From Chromobacterium amazonense (GTDB lineage Bacteria > Pseudomonadota > Gammaproteobacteria > Burkholderiales > Chromobacteriaceae), in NCBI RefSeq assembly GCF_001855565.1, contig NZ_MKCR01000004.1, positions 1 through 64,000 on the forward strand: a stretch of DNA of 64,000 nt, given 5' to 3'. Position 1 is the first letter of the stretch, and every line of letters begins with the position of its first letter. Under the pieces are notes generated by a model, which worked only from the letters and a program-made list of their open reading frames with translations, did no database searches and was not told the origin of the DNA. Made by a program: the position numbers and the translations under genes. This document shows positions 35,334 through 43,208 of this stretch, one piece after another.

Positions 35334-36278
35334 TCAGTGCTGGCAGCGGCGCTCCAGCGCGTCGATGTACAGGCCAGCCACGTTGATGTCGGTCTGGTCC
35401 ATGATCTCGCGGAAGCATGTCGGGCTGGTGACATTGACCTCGGTAAGGTAGTTGCCGATGACGTCCAGCCCTGCCAGCAGGATGCCGCGCTTCTTCAGCT
35501 CCGGCCCCACGGTCTCGGCGATCTCGCGGTCGCGCGCCGTCAGCGGGCGCGCCTCGCCGCGGCCGCCGGCCGCCAGATTGCCGCGCGTCTCGCCGGCGGC
35601 GGGAATCCGCGCCAGGCAATAATCGACCGGCACGCCGTCTATCACCAGGATGCGCTTGTCGCCGTCGCGGATTTCCGGGATGTAGCGCTGGGCCATCACT
35701 GTGCGCTTGCCGCGCAGAGTGATGGTTTCGATGATCACGCTGAGGTTGGCGTCATCCGGCTTGACGCGGAAAATGCTGTCGCCGCCCATGCTGTCCAGCG
35801 GCTTGAAGATCGCGTCCTGATGCTGGTTGACGAAGGCGCGCAGCCGATGCGGCTCGGCGGTGATCATGGTCGGCGCGATCAGCTCCGGGAAACGCAGGAT
35901 GGCCAGCTTCTCATTGAAGTCGCGCAAGGCCTGGCCGCTGGTGAACACCTTGACGCCCTGTTCTTCCGCCAGCGAGAACAGCTGCGACGCGTACAGGTAT
36001 TCCATGTCGAACGGAGGATCCTTGCGCATGACCACCGCGCTGAAGGCGCTCAGCGGCTGGCGCAGTTTCTGCCCCAGCTTGTACCAGTGAGGACGCTCGT
36101 CGGTGACGGTCAAATCCACCGCGTCCACCAGGATGCGGCCGCCCTCCACCGACAGCTGGTGGGCCTCGGCGAAGCTGATCGCGTGGCCGCGGCGGTGCGC
36201 CTCCTCCATCATCGCGAAGGTGGTGTCCTTGTAAATCTTGAAGTGTTCCAGCGGGTCGGCAATGAACAGGATGCGCAT
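35334..36278 (-). CDS. gshB: glutathione synthetase
   Basis: The 314-residue ATP-grasp enzyme joins gamma-Glu-Cys with Gly. Signs are [24 protein letters not shown] at the start, [14 protein letters not shown] (ATP loop), [17 protein letters not shown], and [18 protein letters not shown] at the end. It starts 18 bp after the gshA stop, so both steps of glutathione synthesis are in one operon. Confidence 0.96.
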   Translation of the reverse strand: MRILFIADPLEHFKIYKDTTFAMMEEAHRRGHAISFAEAHQLSVEGGRILVDAVDLTVTDERPHWYKLGQKLRQPLSAFSAVVMRKDPPFDMEYLYASQLFSLAEEQGVKVFTSGQALRDFNEKLAILRFPELIAPTMITAEPHRLRAFVNQHQDAIFKPLDSMGGDSIFRVKPDDANLSVIIETITLRGKRTVMAQRYIPEIRDGDKRILVIDGVPVDYCLARIPAAGETRGNLAAGGRGEARPLTARDREIAETVGPELKKRGILLAGLDVIGNYLTEVNVTSPTCFREIMDQTDINVAGLYIDALERRCQH

Positions 36279-36296
36279 GTCTGTGCTCCAGCGGGG

Positions 36297-37583
36297 TTAT
36301 TCGGCGTCCGGGTCGGTGGCTTCCAGCTCCAGCGAAGCCGCCAGCAGCGCCAGCCGCGAAATCACGCCGTAGGCGTAGAAACGGTTGGGCGCGCAGTCGG
36401 GCAGGCCCTTGCGGTCCGGCAGGCACGGCGTCTCGAACGACAGCGGCACGAAGTGCATGCCCGGGGCGTTCAGGTTCTCGTCGATGCCGCGGCCGGTGTG
36501 CACGCGGTAGAAACCGCCGATGACGAAGCGGTCCATCATGTAGACCACCGGCTCGGCCACCGCCTCGTTGACCGTCTCGAAAGTGTACACGCCTTCCTGC
36601 ACGATCACCTCGGAGACTTCCAGGCCTTCCTTCACCACCGACATTTTGTTGCGCGCCTTGCGGTTGAGGCCGATCACCTCGTCCGGACTCTTCACGCTCA
36701 TCACGCCCATGCCGTAGGTGCCGGCGTCGGCCTTGACGATGACGAAGGGGTCGTTGTCTATGCCGTATTCGCGGTATTTGACGCGAATCTTCTCCAGCAT
36801 CTGCGACACCGTCTCGGCCAGTTGCTCCTCGCCGGTGCGGGCGTGGAAGTCCAGGCCGCCGCAGCTGGCGAAGTAGGGGTTGATGGTCCACGGGTCGATT
36901 GAGATCAGCTTGGCGAAATCATCGCAGACCTTGTCGTAGGCTTCGAAATGACGCGTCTTGCGGCGCACCGCCCAGCCGGCGTGCAAGGGCGGCAGCAGCG
37001 TCTGCTCCAGGTTCTTCAACAGATCCGGAATGCCGCCGGACAGGTCGTTGTTCAGCAGCGCCACGCAGGGATTGAAGCCATCGGCCAGCACCAGGCGGTT
37101 GCCGCGGCGCTCCAGCGGCTCCAGCGTCAGCTTGTCGCCATTCGCCGTGGCCAGCTCGGTCGGCTCGGTGATTTCCGGATTCAGCGAACCCAGGCGGACT
37201 TTGAGGCCGGCCTGCTCGAAGATGTGCACCAGGGTGGCGACATTTTGCAGATAGAAAGTGTTGCGCGTGTGGTTTTCCGGAATCAGCAGGATGCTGCGCG
37301 CTTCAGGGCAAACCTTGTCCACCGCGCTCTGCGCCGCCTGCACCGCCAGCGGCAGGAATTCCGGATTCAGATTGTTGTGGCCGCCCGGGAACAGGTTCAT
37401 GTCCACCGGCGCCAGCTTGAAGCCGCTGTTGCGCAGGTCCACCGAGCCGTAGAACGGCGTGGCGTGGGCATGCCATTGGCTGCGGAACCAGTGCTCGATC
37501 TGCGGCTGGGCGGCCAGGATGCGGCTTTCCAGCTCGTACAAGGGAGCGGTGAGGGCGGTGGCCAGGTGCGGAACGGGTGGCAT
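36297..37583 (-). CDS. gshA: glutamate-cysteine ligase (non-E. coli type)
   Basis: The 428-residue enzyme makes gamma-glutamylcysteine, the first step of glutathione synthesis. It belongs to the proteobacterial group first seen in Acidithiobacillus, as judged from FYGSVDLRNSGFKLAPVDMNLFPGGHNNLNPEFLPLA, the metal/ATP site VKADAGTYGMGVMSV and FYRVHTGRGIDENLNAPG; it does not resemble the E. coli GshA. The ATG at 37583 follows AAGGGAAGATC; the open frame upstream runs into the miniature element and is not coding. Confidence 0.9.
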   Translation of the reverse strand: MPPVPHLATALTAPLYELESRILAAQPQIEHWFRSQWHAHATPFYGSVDLRNSGFKLAPVDMNLFPGGHNNLNPEFLPLAVQAAQSAVDKVCPEARSILLIPENHTRNTFYLQNVATLVHIFEQAGLKVRLGSLNPEITEPTELATANGDKLTLEPLERRGNRLVLADGFNPCVALLNNDLSGGIPDLLKNLEQTLLPPLHAGWAVRRKTRHFEAYDKVCDDFAKLISIDPWTINPYFASCGGLDFHARTGEEQLAETVSQMLEKIRVKYREYGIDNDPFVIVKADAGTYGMGVMSVKSPDEVIGLNRKARNKMSVVKEGLEVSEVIVQEGVYTFETVNEAVAEPVVYMMDRFVIGGFYRVHTGRGIDENLNAPGMHFVPLSFETPCLPDRKGLPDCAPNRFYAYGVISRLALLAASLELEATDPDAE

Positions 37584-37663
37584 GATCTTCCCTTGGGCGT
37601 GTTTTAATCCACCTATGGTGGGGGTGTCGGCGCGCTTATTCAAGTGCGGCAAAACAAAAGGCA

Positions 37664-37675
37664 CCGCGCGAGCGG
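37664..37675. repeat. 12-bp target site duplication, left copy
   Basis: CCGCGCGAGCGG lies directly outside the left end of the miniature element and is repeated in the same orientation at 37798-37809. A duplication of 11-13 bp is usual for the IS4 group. Confidence 0.75.
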
Positions 37676-37797
37676 TAATGCCGTTCACTTAAGAGAAAAG
37701 CACCGTCTCCGTGCATGGGAAACGGTGCTTTTTTTGTGGATTCCTGTGCTCTCAAGGCCAGAAAAGTCGCCCGAAAATCCTTAAGTGAACGGCATTA
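37676..37797. mobile_element. 122-bp IS4-type MITE
   Basis: The element has perfect 18-bp terminal inverted repeats, TAATGCCGTTCACTTAAG (37676-37693) and its inverse (37780-37797). They resemble the ends of IS4, which to my memory begin TAATGCCGATCAGTTAAG. It is flanked by a perfect 12-bp direct repeat. It has no room for a transposase, so it must be moved in trans. The inside carries a strong terminator. Confidence 0.7.
37697..37735. terminator. intrinsic terminator inside the MITE
   Basis: A 10-bp stem AAAGCACCGT/ACGGTGCTTT (loop of 15) with seven T on the plus strand (37729-37735). On the minus strand the stem is followed by TCTCTT, a weaker tract, so it may stop transcription in both directions and so replace the hairpin that the insertion split. 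Confidence 0.75.
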
Positions 37798-37809
37798 CCG
37801 CGCGAGCGG
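37798..37809. repeat. 12-bp target site duplication, right copy
   Basis: CCGCGCGAGCGG, identical and in the same orientation as 37664-37675, directly outside the right end of the miniature element. Confidence 0.75.
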
Positions 37810-37834
37810 TGCCTTGCAGATCAAGCGGCGGCGC

Positions 37835-38779
37835 TTACAGCGGCCATTCCTCGCCGTAAGCCTGCAGGTAGATATCCTTCAGCGAGTCCCAGTCGAAGTA
37901 GTGGTTCTGGCAACCGTGCGTCGTGACCTTGATCGCGCCGATCACATTGGCCAGGCGGCCGGTGACCTTCCAGTCCACGCCGCGGCTGATGCCCCACAGC
38001 AAGCCGGCGCGGAAGGCGTCGCCGCAGCCCATCGGGTCCACCGGCTTGATGGGCATCTGCACGCGCGGAATCAAGTGCACCGTGTCGTCGACATAGATTT
38101 CCGCGCCCTTGGAGCCGCGGGTGACGATCAGCGCCTTCACCTTCTTGCGCAGGTCGTCCACGGTCAGGCCGGCGCGCTCGCGCATCAGCTCGCTCTCGTA
38201 GTCGTTGATCGCCACATAGCTGGCCAGCTCGACGATCTCGCGGATCTCGTCGCTGGACAGCAGCGGCAGCTCCTGGCCCGGATCGAAAATGAAGGGGATG
38301 CCCGCCGCCGCCAGTTCGCGCGAGTGCTGGATGAAGGCGGTGTAGCCGCCCGGCGATAGAATCGCCAGCTCGATCGGGTCCGCGATATCCGACACGTGGT
38401 TCTCGGTGGCGAAATCCATCGCGCCCGGATGGAAAGCCATCAGCTGGTTGCCGTCCTTGTCGGCAATGCCGAAGCATTGCGGGGTATACTGCTTGCGGAT
38501 CAGGCGGATGAAGCGATCGTCCACGCCCACGCGTTTCAGGTGCTGACGGTACGGCTCGAAGTCCTCGCCGACCACGCCCATCACGATGGGCTTCTCGCCC
38601 AGCAAGCACAAGCTGTAGGCGATATTGCCGGCCATGCCGCCGAATTCGCGGCGCATCGTCGGAGCGAGGAAGGTGGTCGAGATCTTATGCAGCTGATCCG
38701 GCAGGATCTGGCTGTCGAATCGGCCATGGAACGAGAACAGGGTATCGTATGCGAGCGCCCCGCAGACGAGGATAGACAT
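37835..38779 (-). CDS. PfkB-family carbohydrate/nucleoside kinase
   Basis: The 314-residue ribokinase-fold kinase has the N-terminal motif FGGMAGNIAYSLCLLG and the C-terminal active-site motif DPMGCGDAFRAGLLWGI, with the catalytic Asp and anion hole (GCGD in place of GAGD). It is closest in pattern to adenosine-kinase-like members, but the substrate is not certain. The ATG at 38779 has GGAG five bases upstream; a GTG at 38785 overlaps that SD. The terminator is interrupted by the IS4-type element. Confidence 0.85.
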   Translation of the reverse strand: MSILVCGALAYDTLFSFHGRFDSQILPDQLHKISTTFLAPTMRREFGGMAGNIAYSLCLLGEKPIVMGVVGEDFEPYRQHLKRVGVDDRFIRLIRKQYTPQCFGIADKDGNQLMAFHPGAMDFATENHVSDIADPIELAILSPGGYTAFIQHSRELAAAGIPFIFDPGQELPLLSSDEIREIVELASYVAINDYESELMRERAGLTVDDLRKKVKALIVTRGSKGAEIYVDDTVHLIPRVQMPIKPVDPMGCGDAFRAGLLWGISRGVDWKVTGRLANVIGAIKVTTHGCQNHYFDWDSLKDIYLQAYGEEWPL

Positions 38780-38899
38780 GCCCACTCCGCAAAGTAATCA
38801 ATCGAACATTTTAACATAAAGTTTATTTTTCGATCATCCCCGGATGCACGCAAGTTGCGGAAATCCAAGACAATTCCAATGACATCACAGGAAAAGCCG

Positions 38900-39379
38900 A
38901 TGAACTCCAAACGCCTGTTCGCCTCCCTGCTGCTGGCCGCGCTGCCGCTGGCCGCCCAAGCCGCCCCCTCGCTGGAGCAAAGCCGCTTCGCCGACCTAGA
39001 CGCCAAGCCGGTGGCCATGTCCGCCTACAAGGGCAAGGTGACAGTGCTGAATTTCTGGGCCACCTGGTGCGGCCCATGCCGCGAGGAAATGCCGATGCTG
39101 AACGGCTTGCGCAAGAAGCTGGCGCCCAAGGGCGTGGAAGTGGTGGGCGTGGCGCTGGACAACAAGGAGCAAGTGGCGCCCTTCGTCAAGCAGCTGAAGA
39201 TCGGCTATCCCATCCTCTTGGGCAACGACGACACCTTGGACCTGATGCGCAGCCTGGGCAACAAGACCGGCGGTCTGCCGTACACGCTGGTGCTGGACCG
39301 CAGCGGCAAGGTAGCCGCCACGCTGACCGGCAAGCTGGACGAGAAGAAGCTGGAAGCGGCGGTCAAACCGTATCTGTAG
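38900..39379 (+). CDS. periplasmic thioredoxin-fold protein (TlpA-like)
   Basis: A 159-residue precursor with a cleavable signal peptide (MNSKRLFASLLLAALPLAAQA) and a thioredoxin domain with FWATWCGPCREEMPML. The CGPC pair and the cis-Pro loop GGLPYTLVLDRSGK point to a periplasmic disulfide reductase. The ATG has the SD CAGGAAAAGCCG. It is divergent from the PfkB-type kinase, and the common repeat follows its stop. Confidence 0.87.
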   Translation: MNSKRLFASLLLAALPLAAQAAPSLEQSRFADLDAKPVAMSAYKGKVTVLNFWATWCGPCREEMPMLNGLRKKLAPKGVEVVGVALDNKEQVAPFVKQLKIGYPILLGNDDTLDLMRSLGNKTGGLPYTLVLDRSGKVAATLTGKLDEKKLEAAVKPYL

Positions 39380-39407
39380 GCCGGCATTCCGCCGCATTGG
39401 CCATGAT

Positions 39408-39443
39408 GGCGGAACGCCCGGCCGTGCCGGGCTTCCGCCCTAC
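39408..39443. repeat. intergenic repeat (copy 2)
   Basis: A 36-bp segment that matches 19474-19511, including the hairpin CCCGGC...GCCGGG and the end GGGCTTCCGCCCTAC. As in copy 1, it lies between a thioredoxin gene (plus) and a convergent gene (minus). Its GTAG end directly follows the TAG stop of the DUF2087 gene. Confidence 0.6.
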
Positions 39444-39970
39444 TAGGCCGCTCTTCTCTGCGCGATTTGCGCCAGCATCTCAGCCATCTCCGCCGGCGCC
39501 TCAGGCGCCAGCAGCCAATAGCGCCGGCAATCGTCGGTGCGGCCTATCCAGCCGCCCTCGACGAGCTCGCGGCGGATCAAGACATGGTCGCCGAAGGCTT
39601 CCAACGCGCGGATGGCCAGGTTGACCGCCGGCTCATCCCATTCCTCGCCGCGCGGCAGGCCGGCCCACAGCGCCCACAGGCAGGCGCGCTGCTCGCTGAA
39701 TTTCTTCGGCCAGCGGATCAAGCGGCCCCGCTCGTCGAAATGGCGCAGCAATCGCTGTGTCGGCGCGGTCACGGCGACCGATTCCGCGGCTGGCGGGCGA
39801 TCATGCTCGGCGCGCAGGTGCTGGAAGTTCTGGAAGCCGGCGGCGCGCGCCAGCATATTGAGGATTTGCAGATGGCCTGGCGGCTGGGCCTGATCGGCCC
39901 ATTGCTGTTTCAGGGAGCAGGCCAGCGACGAAATATCGCTGCTGTAAAACGGATAGTGCGTGCGAGACAT
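39443..39970 (-). CDS. DUF2087 domain protein
   Basis: A 175-residue soluble protein. Residues from about 75 on match DUF2087: LLRHFDERGRLIRWPKKFSEQRACLWALWAGLPRGEEWDEPAVNLAIRAL, ending in DDCRRYWLL. The N-terminal part is helical and holds GFQNFQHLRAEH, as in some ribosome- or DNA-associated proteins. The function is unknown. The ATG at 39970 has AGGA upstream; the longer frame to 40036 seems non-coding. Confidence 0.75.
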   Translation of the reverse strand: MSRTHYPFYSSDISSLACSLKQQWADQAQPPGHLQILNMLARAAGFQNFQHLRAEHDRPPAAESVAVTAPTQRLLRHFDERGRLIRWPKKFSEQRACLWALWAGLPRGEEWDEPAVNLAIRALEAFGDHVLIRRELVEGGWIGRTDDCRRYWLLAPEAPAEMAEMLAQIAQRRAA

Positions 39971-40188
39971 GGTTCGAATCCTGTCTGCGTGCCAAAGTCG
40001 GGAAAGACTGCCGCGGTCGCCGTTGCGGCCTGGCACGAGGTTCGAGCCAAGCTTGGAAGGTATCCTGCTGCCAAGACAGGTTTAGCGTGGCGAAATCGCC
40101 GGCGACGCCTGGGTGAACTGTTGACCCGACGCCATACTAACACGCCGGCATAGCCTTGCAAAGCGCGGCGGCGGGCCATGGCAAACAA

Positions 40189-40214
40189 AAAGCCGACGCG
40201 AACGCGTCGGCTTT
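40189..40214 (-). terminator. intrinsic terminator of secA
   Basis: A perfect 12-bp stem AAAGCCGACGCG/CGCGTCGGCTTT with a two-base loop. On the minus strand it is followed by TTG TTTG, 23 bp after the secA stop. Confidence 0.85.
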
Positions 40215-40237
40215 GTCGTGACCGCGAAATCAGGCCA

Positions 40238-42949
40238 TCAGGCCAGCTTGCCGTGGCATTGCTTGTACTTCATGCCGCTGCCGCAGGGGCAGGGATCGTT
40301 GCGGTTGATGCGCAGGCCTTGAGCGGCCAGCGCATCCGGGGACAGCGGATTGTCCTCGTCGTCGCCCAGCGCGGAGCCGGGTTCGGCATGCTGCATTTCG
40401 AACTCGGGCAGTTGATGCGGCTCAACCGCGTCCACGTCGTCCTGGCCGCGGATCTGCACCGTCATCAGCACTTGCACCACGCTGCGCTTGATGCGCTCCA
40501 GCATGTCGGCGAACAGCTCGAAGGCCTCGCGCTTGTACTCCTGTTTCGGGTTCTTCTGGGCGTAGCCGCGCAGATGGATGCCTTGGCGCAGGTGGTCCAT
40601 GGCAGCGAGGTGCTCGCGCCAGTGGTTGTCCAGCATCTGCAGCACCAGGCTGCGCTCGAACTGGCGCATCACGCCCTCGCCGGCCAGCTCCACTTTGGCC
40701 TGATAGGCGGCGGCGGCCAGCTCGATGATGCGCTCGCGGATCTGCTCGATGTCGAGGTTTGGTTCGGCCTTGAGCCATTCCGCCACCGGCGCGTGCAGCA
40801 GGAAGTCAGACGCTAGGGTCTTCTCCAGGCCGGCCAGATCCCACTGTTCCTCCATGGTTTCCGGCGGCATGTGCAGGTCGACCAGGTCGGAGATCACGCC
40901 TTCGCGCATGTTCACCACCACGTCGGACACATCGTCTTCCACCAGGATTTCGCTGCGTTGCTGGTAGATCACCTTGCGCTGGTCGTTGGCGACGTCGTCG
41001 TATTCCAGCAATTGCTTGCGGATGTCGAAGTTGCGGCCTTCCACCTTGCGCTGGGCGTTCTCGATGGAGCGGGTCACCCACGGATGCTCGATGGCCTCGC
41101 CTTCCGGCATCTTCAGGCGGTCCATGATGGCGGCCACGCGGTCGGAGGCGAAAATGCGCAGCAGCGGGTCCTCCAGGCACAGGTAGAAACGGGAAGAGCC
41201 CGGGTCGCCCTGGCGGCCGGAACGGCCGCGCAGCTGGTTGTCGATGCGGCGGGATTCGTGGCGCTCGGTGCCGACGATATGCAGGCCGCCGGCTTCCAGC
41301 ACCGCGGCGTGGCGTTGCTTCCACTCGGCGCGGATCGCTTCCACCTTGGCGTTTTTCTCGTCGTCGGACAGGCTGTCGTCGGCGCGCACGGCCTTGATTT
41401 CCGGCTCGGGGTTGCCGCCCAGCACGATGTCGGTGCCGCGGCCGGCCATATTGGTGGCCACCGTGATCATGCCGGGACGGCCGGCCTGCACCACGATGTC
41501 GGCCTCGCGGGCGTGTTCCTTGGCGTTCAACACATTATGCGGCAGCTTGGCCTGGGTCAGCAGCGTCGACACCAGCTCGGAGTTTTCGATGCTGGTGGTG
41601 CCCACCAGCACCGGCTGGCCGCGCTCGTGGCAATCCTTGATGTCGGCCAGGATGGCGTCGTACTTCTCCTTGGCGGAGCGGTAAACCTTGTCCTGGGCGT
41701 CCTTGCGGATCATCGGCTTGTTGGTCGGGATCACTACGGTTTCCAGGCCGTAGATGCTCTGAAATTCATACGCTTCGGTGTCGGCGGTGCCGGTCATGCC
41801 GGACAGTTTGCCGTACAGGCGGAAGTAGTTCTGGAAGGTGATCGACGCCAGCGTCTGGTTTTCGCGGTTGATCTCCACGCCTTCCTTGGCTTCCACGGCC
41901 TGGTGCAGGCCGTCGGACCAGCGACGGCCGGCCATCAGGCGGCCGGTGAATTCGTCGACGATCACCACTTCGCCGTCCTGCACCACGTAGTGCTGGTCCT
42001 TGTGGAACAGCGCGTGGGCGCGCAAGGCGGCCATCAGGTGGTGCATCAGCGTGATATTGGTGGCCGAGTACAGGCTGTCGCCTTCCTTCAGCATGCCCAG
42101 CTGGGTGAGGATTTCCTCGCTGCGCTCATGGCCGGTCTCGGACAACAGCAGGCTATTGGCCTTCTCGTCCACCCAGTAATCGCCTTCGCCTTCTTCGGTT
42201 TCCTGGCGCTTCAACATCGGCGGCACCGCGTTCATGCGCTGGTACATGTCGATATTGTCTTCGGCCGGGCCGGAGATGATCAGCGGCGTGCGCGCCTCGT
42301 CGATCAGAATGGAGTCCACCTCGTCCACCACGGCGTAGGCCAGCTTGCGCTGCACCTTCTCGCCGACGCTGAATACCATGTTGTCGCGCAGGTAATCGAA
42401 GCCGAATTCGTTGTTGGTGCCGTAGGTGATGTCGCAGCCGTAGGCGGCCTGCTTGTCGTCGTGCGCCATCTGCGACAGGTTGACGCCCACCGACAGACCC
42501 AGGAAGTTGTACAGCGGCGCCATGATGCCGGCGTCGCGGCTGGCCAGGTAGTCGTTGACCGTCACTACGTGGACGCCGTCGCCGGTCAAGGCATTCAGGT
42601 AAACCGGCAGGGTGCCCACCAGGGTTTTGCCTTCGCCGGTGCGCATTTCCGCAATTTTGCCGTGATGCAGGGTCATGCCGCCGATCAGCTGCACGTCGAA
42701 ATGGCGCATGCCCAGCACGCGGCACGAGGCCTCGCGGCAAACGGCGAACGCTTCGGGCAGCAGGTCGTCCAGCGTTTCGCCCTTGCTCAGGCGATCGCGG
42801 AATTCTTGGGTCTTGGCGGCCAGGGCCTCGTCGGACAGCGCCTGCATCGCCGGCTCCATCGCGTTGATGCGGGCCGCGGTTTGGCGATATTGCTTCAGCA
42901 GACGATCGTTGCGGCTGCCGAACACCTTCTTGAGTAGCGAAGAAATCAT
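40238..42949 (-). CDS. secA: preprotein translocase ATPase SecA
   Basis: The 903-residue motor drives proteins through SecYEG. It has Walker A in [17 protein letters not shown], the DEAD-like box in [17 protein letters not shown], the second helicase domain with [16 protein letters not shown] and [13 protein letters not shown], a helical scaffold, and a C-terminal zinc-binding SEC-C motif, [14 protein letters not shown]. The ATG at 42949 gives the canonical [14 protein letters not shown]; the open frame upstream is the leader. Confidence 0.97.
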   Translation of the reverse strand: MISSLLKKVFGSRNDRLLKQYRQTAARINAMEPAMQALSDEALAAKTQEFRDRLSKGETLDDLLPEAFAVCREASCRVLGMRHFDVQLIGGMTLHHGKIAEMRTGEGKTLVGTLPVYLNALTGDGVHVVTVNDYLASRDAGIMAPLYNFLGLSVGVNLSQMAHDDKQAAYGCDITYGTNNEFGFDYLRDNMVFSVGEKVQRKLAYAVVDEVDSILIDEARTPLIISGPAEDNIDMYQRMNAVPPMLKRQETEEGEGDYWVDEKANSLLLSETGHERSEEILTQLGMLKEGDSLYSATNITLMHHLMAALRAHALFHKDQHYVVQDGEVVIVDEFTGRLMAGRRWSDGLHQAVEAKEGVEINRENQTLASITFQNYFRLYGKLSGMTGTADTEAYEFQSIYGLETVVIPTNKPMIRKDAQDKVYRSAKEKYDAILADIKDCHERGQPVLVGTTSIENSELVSTLLTQAKLPHNVLNAKEHAREADIVVQAGRPGMITVATNMAGRGTDIVLGGNPEPEIKAVRADDSLSDDEKNAKVEAIRAEWKQRHAAVLEAGGLHIVGTERHESRRIDNQLRGRSGRQGDPGSSRFYLCLEDPLLRIFASDRVAAIMDRLKMPEGEAIEHPWVTRSIENAQRKVEGRNFDIRKQLLEYDDVANDQRKVIYQQRSEILVEDDVSDVVVNMREGVISDLVDLHMPPETMEEQWDLAGLEKTLASDFLLHAPVAEWLKAEPNLDIEQIRERIIELAAAAYQAKVELAGEGVMRQFERSLVLQMLDNHWREHLAAMDHLRQGIHLRGYAQKNPKQEYKREAFELFADMLERIKRSVVQVLMTVQIRGQDDVDAVEPHQLPEFEMQHAEPGSALGDDEDNPLSPDALAAQGLRINRNDPCPCGSGMKYKQCHGKLA

Positions 42950-43005
42950 GTAGTCGAATCCAGAAACCAGCGGGCCGGAAAACGTGTCCGCAAAAAATGC
43001 TGAAA

Positions 43006-43014
43006 AGTGTAGCA
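43006..43014 (-). promoter_or_regulatory. candidate extended -10 promoter of secA
   Basis: On the minus strand TGCTACACT (43014-43006) is an extended -10 element 57 bp upstream of the secA ATG. The -35 region (CATAAC) is weak, as expected for the extended type. Confidence 0.4.
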
Positions 43015-43208
43015 CATTCCCAGCCAAGGTTATGGGGGCATCCATGCGCCACATCAAGAGCAGGGTAACAGACAACTGTTGGATTTCGACCACGCCAATA
43101 TAGAGCAAACGCTCGATTCAATTGACCGAACCATTCATACGATTTACATATTCCTTGGCGATAATCCGCGATTTTCATAGCGACAGCATAAATAACCCAG
43201 GAGCAGCG

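Larger units (their letters stand above)
37658..37815 (-). terminator. kinase-gene terminator hairpin, split by an insertion
   Basis: If 37676-37809 is removed (the element plus one target copy), the outer parts join into a perfect hairpin: AAGGCACCGC, loop GCGA (read on the plus strand), GCGGTGCCTT. On the minus strand it is followed by TTGTTTTG. This is the expected terminator of the PfkB-type kinase gene, which ends at 37835. Confidence 0.6.

Noticed and set aside
36297-37688. Longer version of GshA starting at 37688
   Set aside because: The extra 35 codons cross the miniature element and its terminator; the ATG at 37583 has a proper SD and the family N-terminus.
37658-37815. The pair of 36-bp inverted repeats taken as an invertible switch
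   Set aside because: The 36-bp arms are better explained as 18-bp element ends plus a palindromic target. The inner GCGA is in the same orientation in both arms, as a direct target duplication requires, and not inverted as in a recombinase switch.
39971-39994. GGTTCGAATCC followed by ...GTGCCA, resembling the 3' end of a tRNA (possible attachment site)
   Set aside because: The T-stem does not pair properly, no acceptor 5' strand or anticodon arm lies upstream, and no integrase is near. Probably chance.
40871-42937. Long open frame of about 690 codons on the plus strand
   Set aside because: Shadow of secA; low-complexity His/Gln/Ala text and no homology that I recognise.
40238-43108. SecA extended upstream to 43108, or a SecM-like leader peptide there
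   Set aside because: The extension lacks similarity to SecA, and no separate leader frame with an arrest motif is visible; the region holds the promoter.
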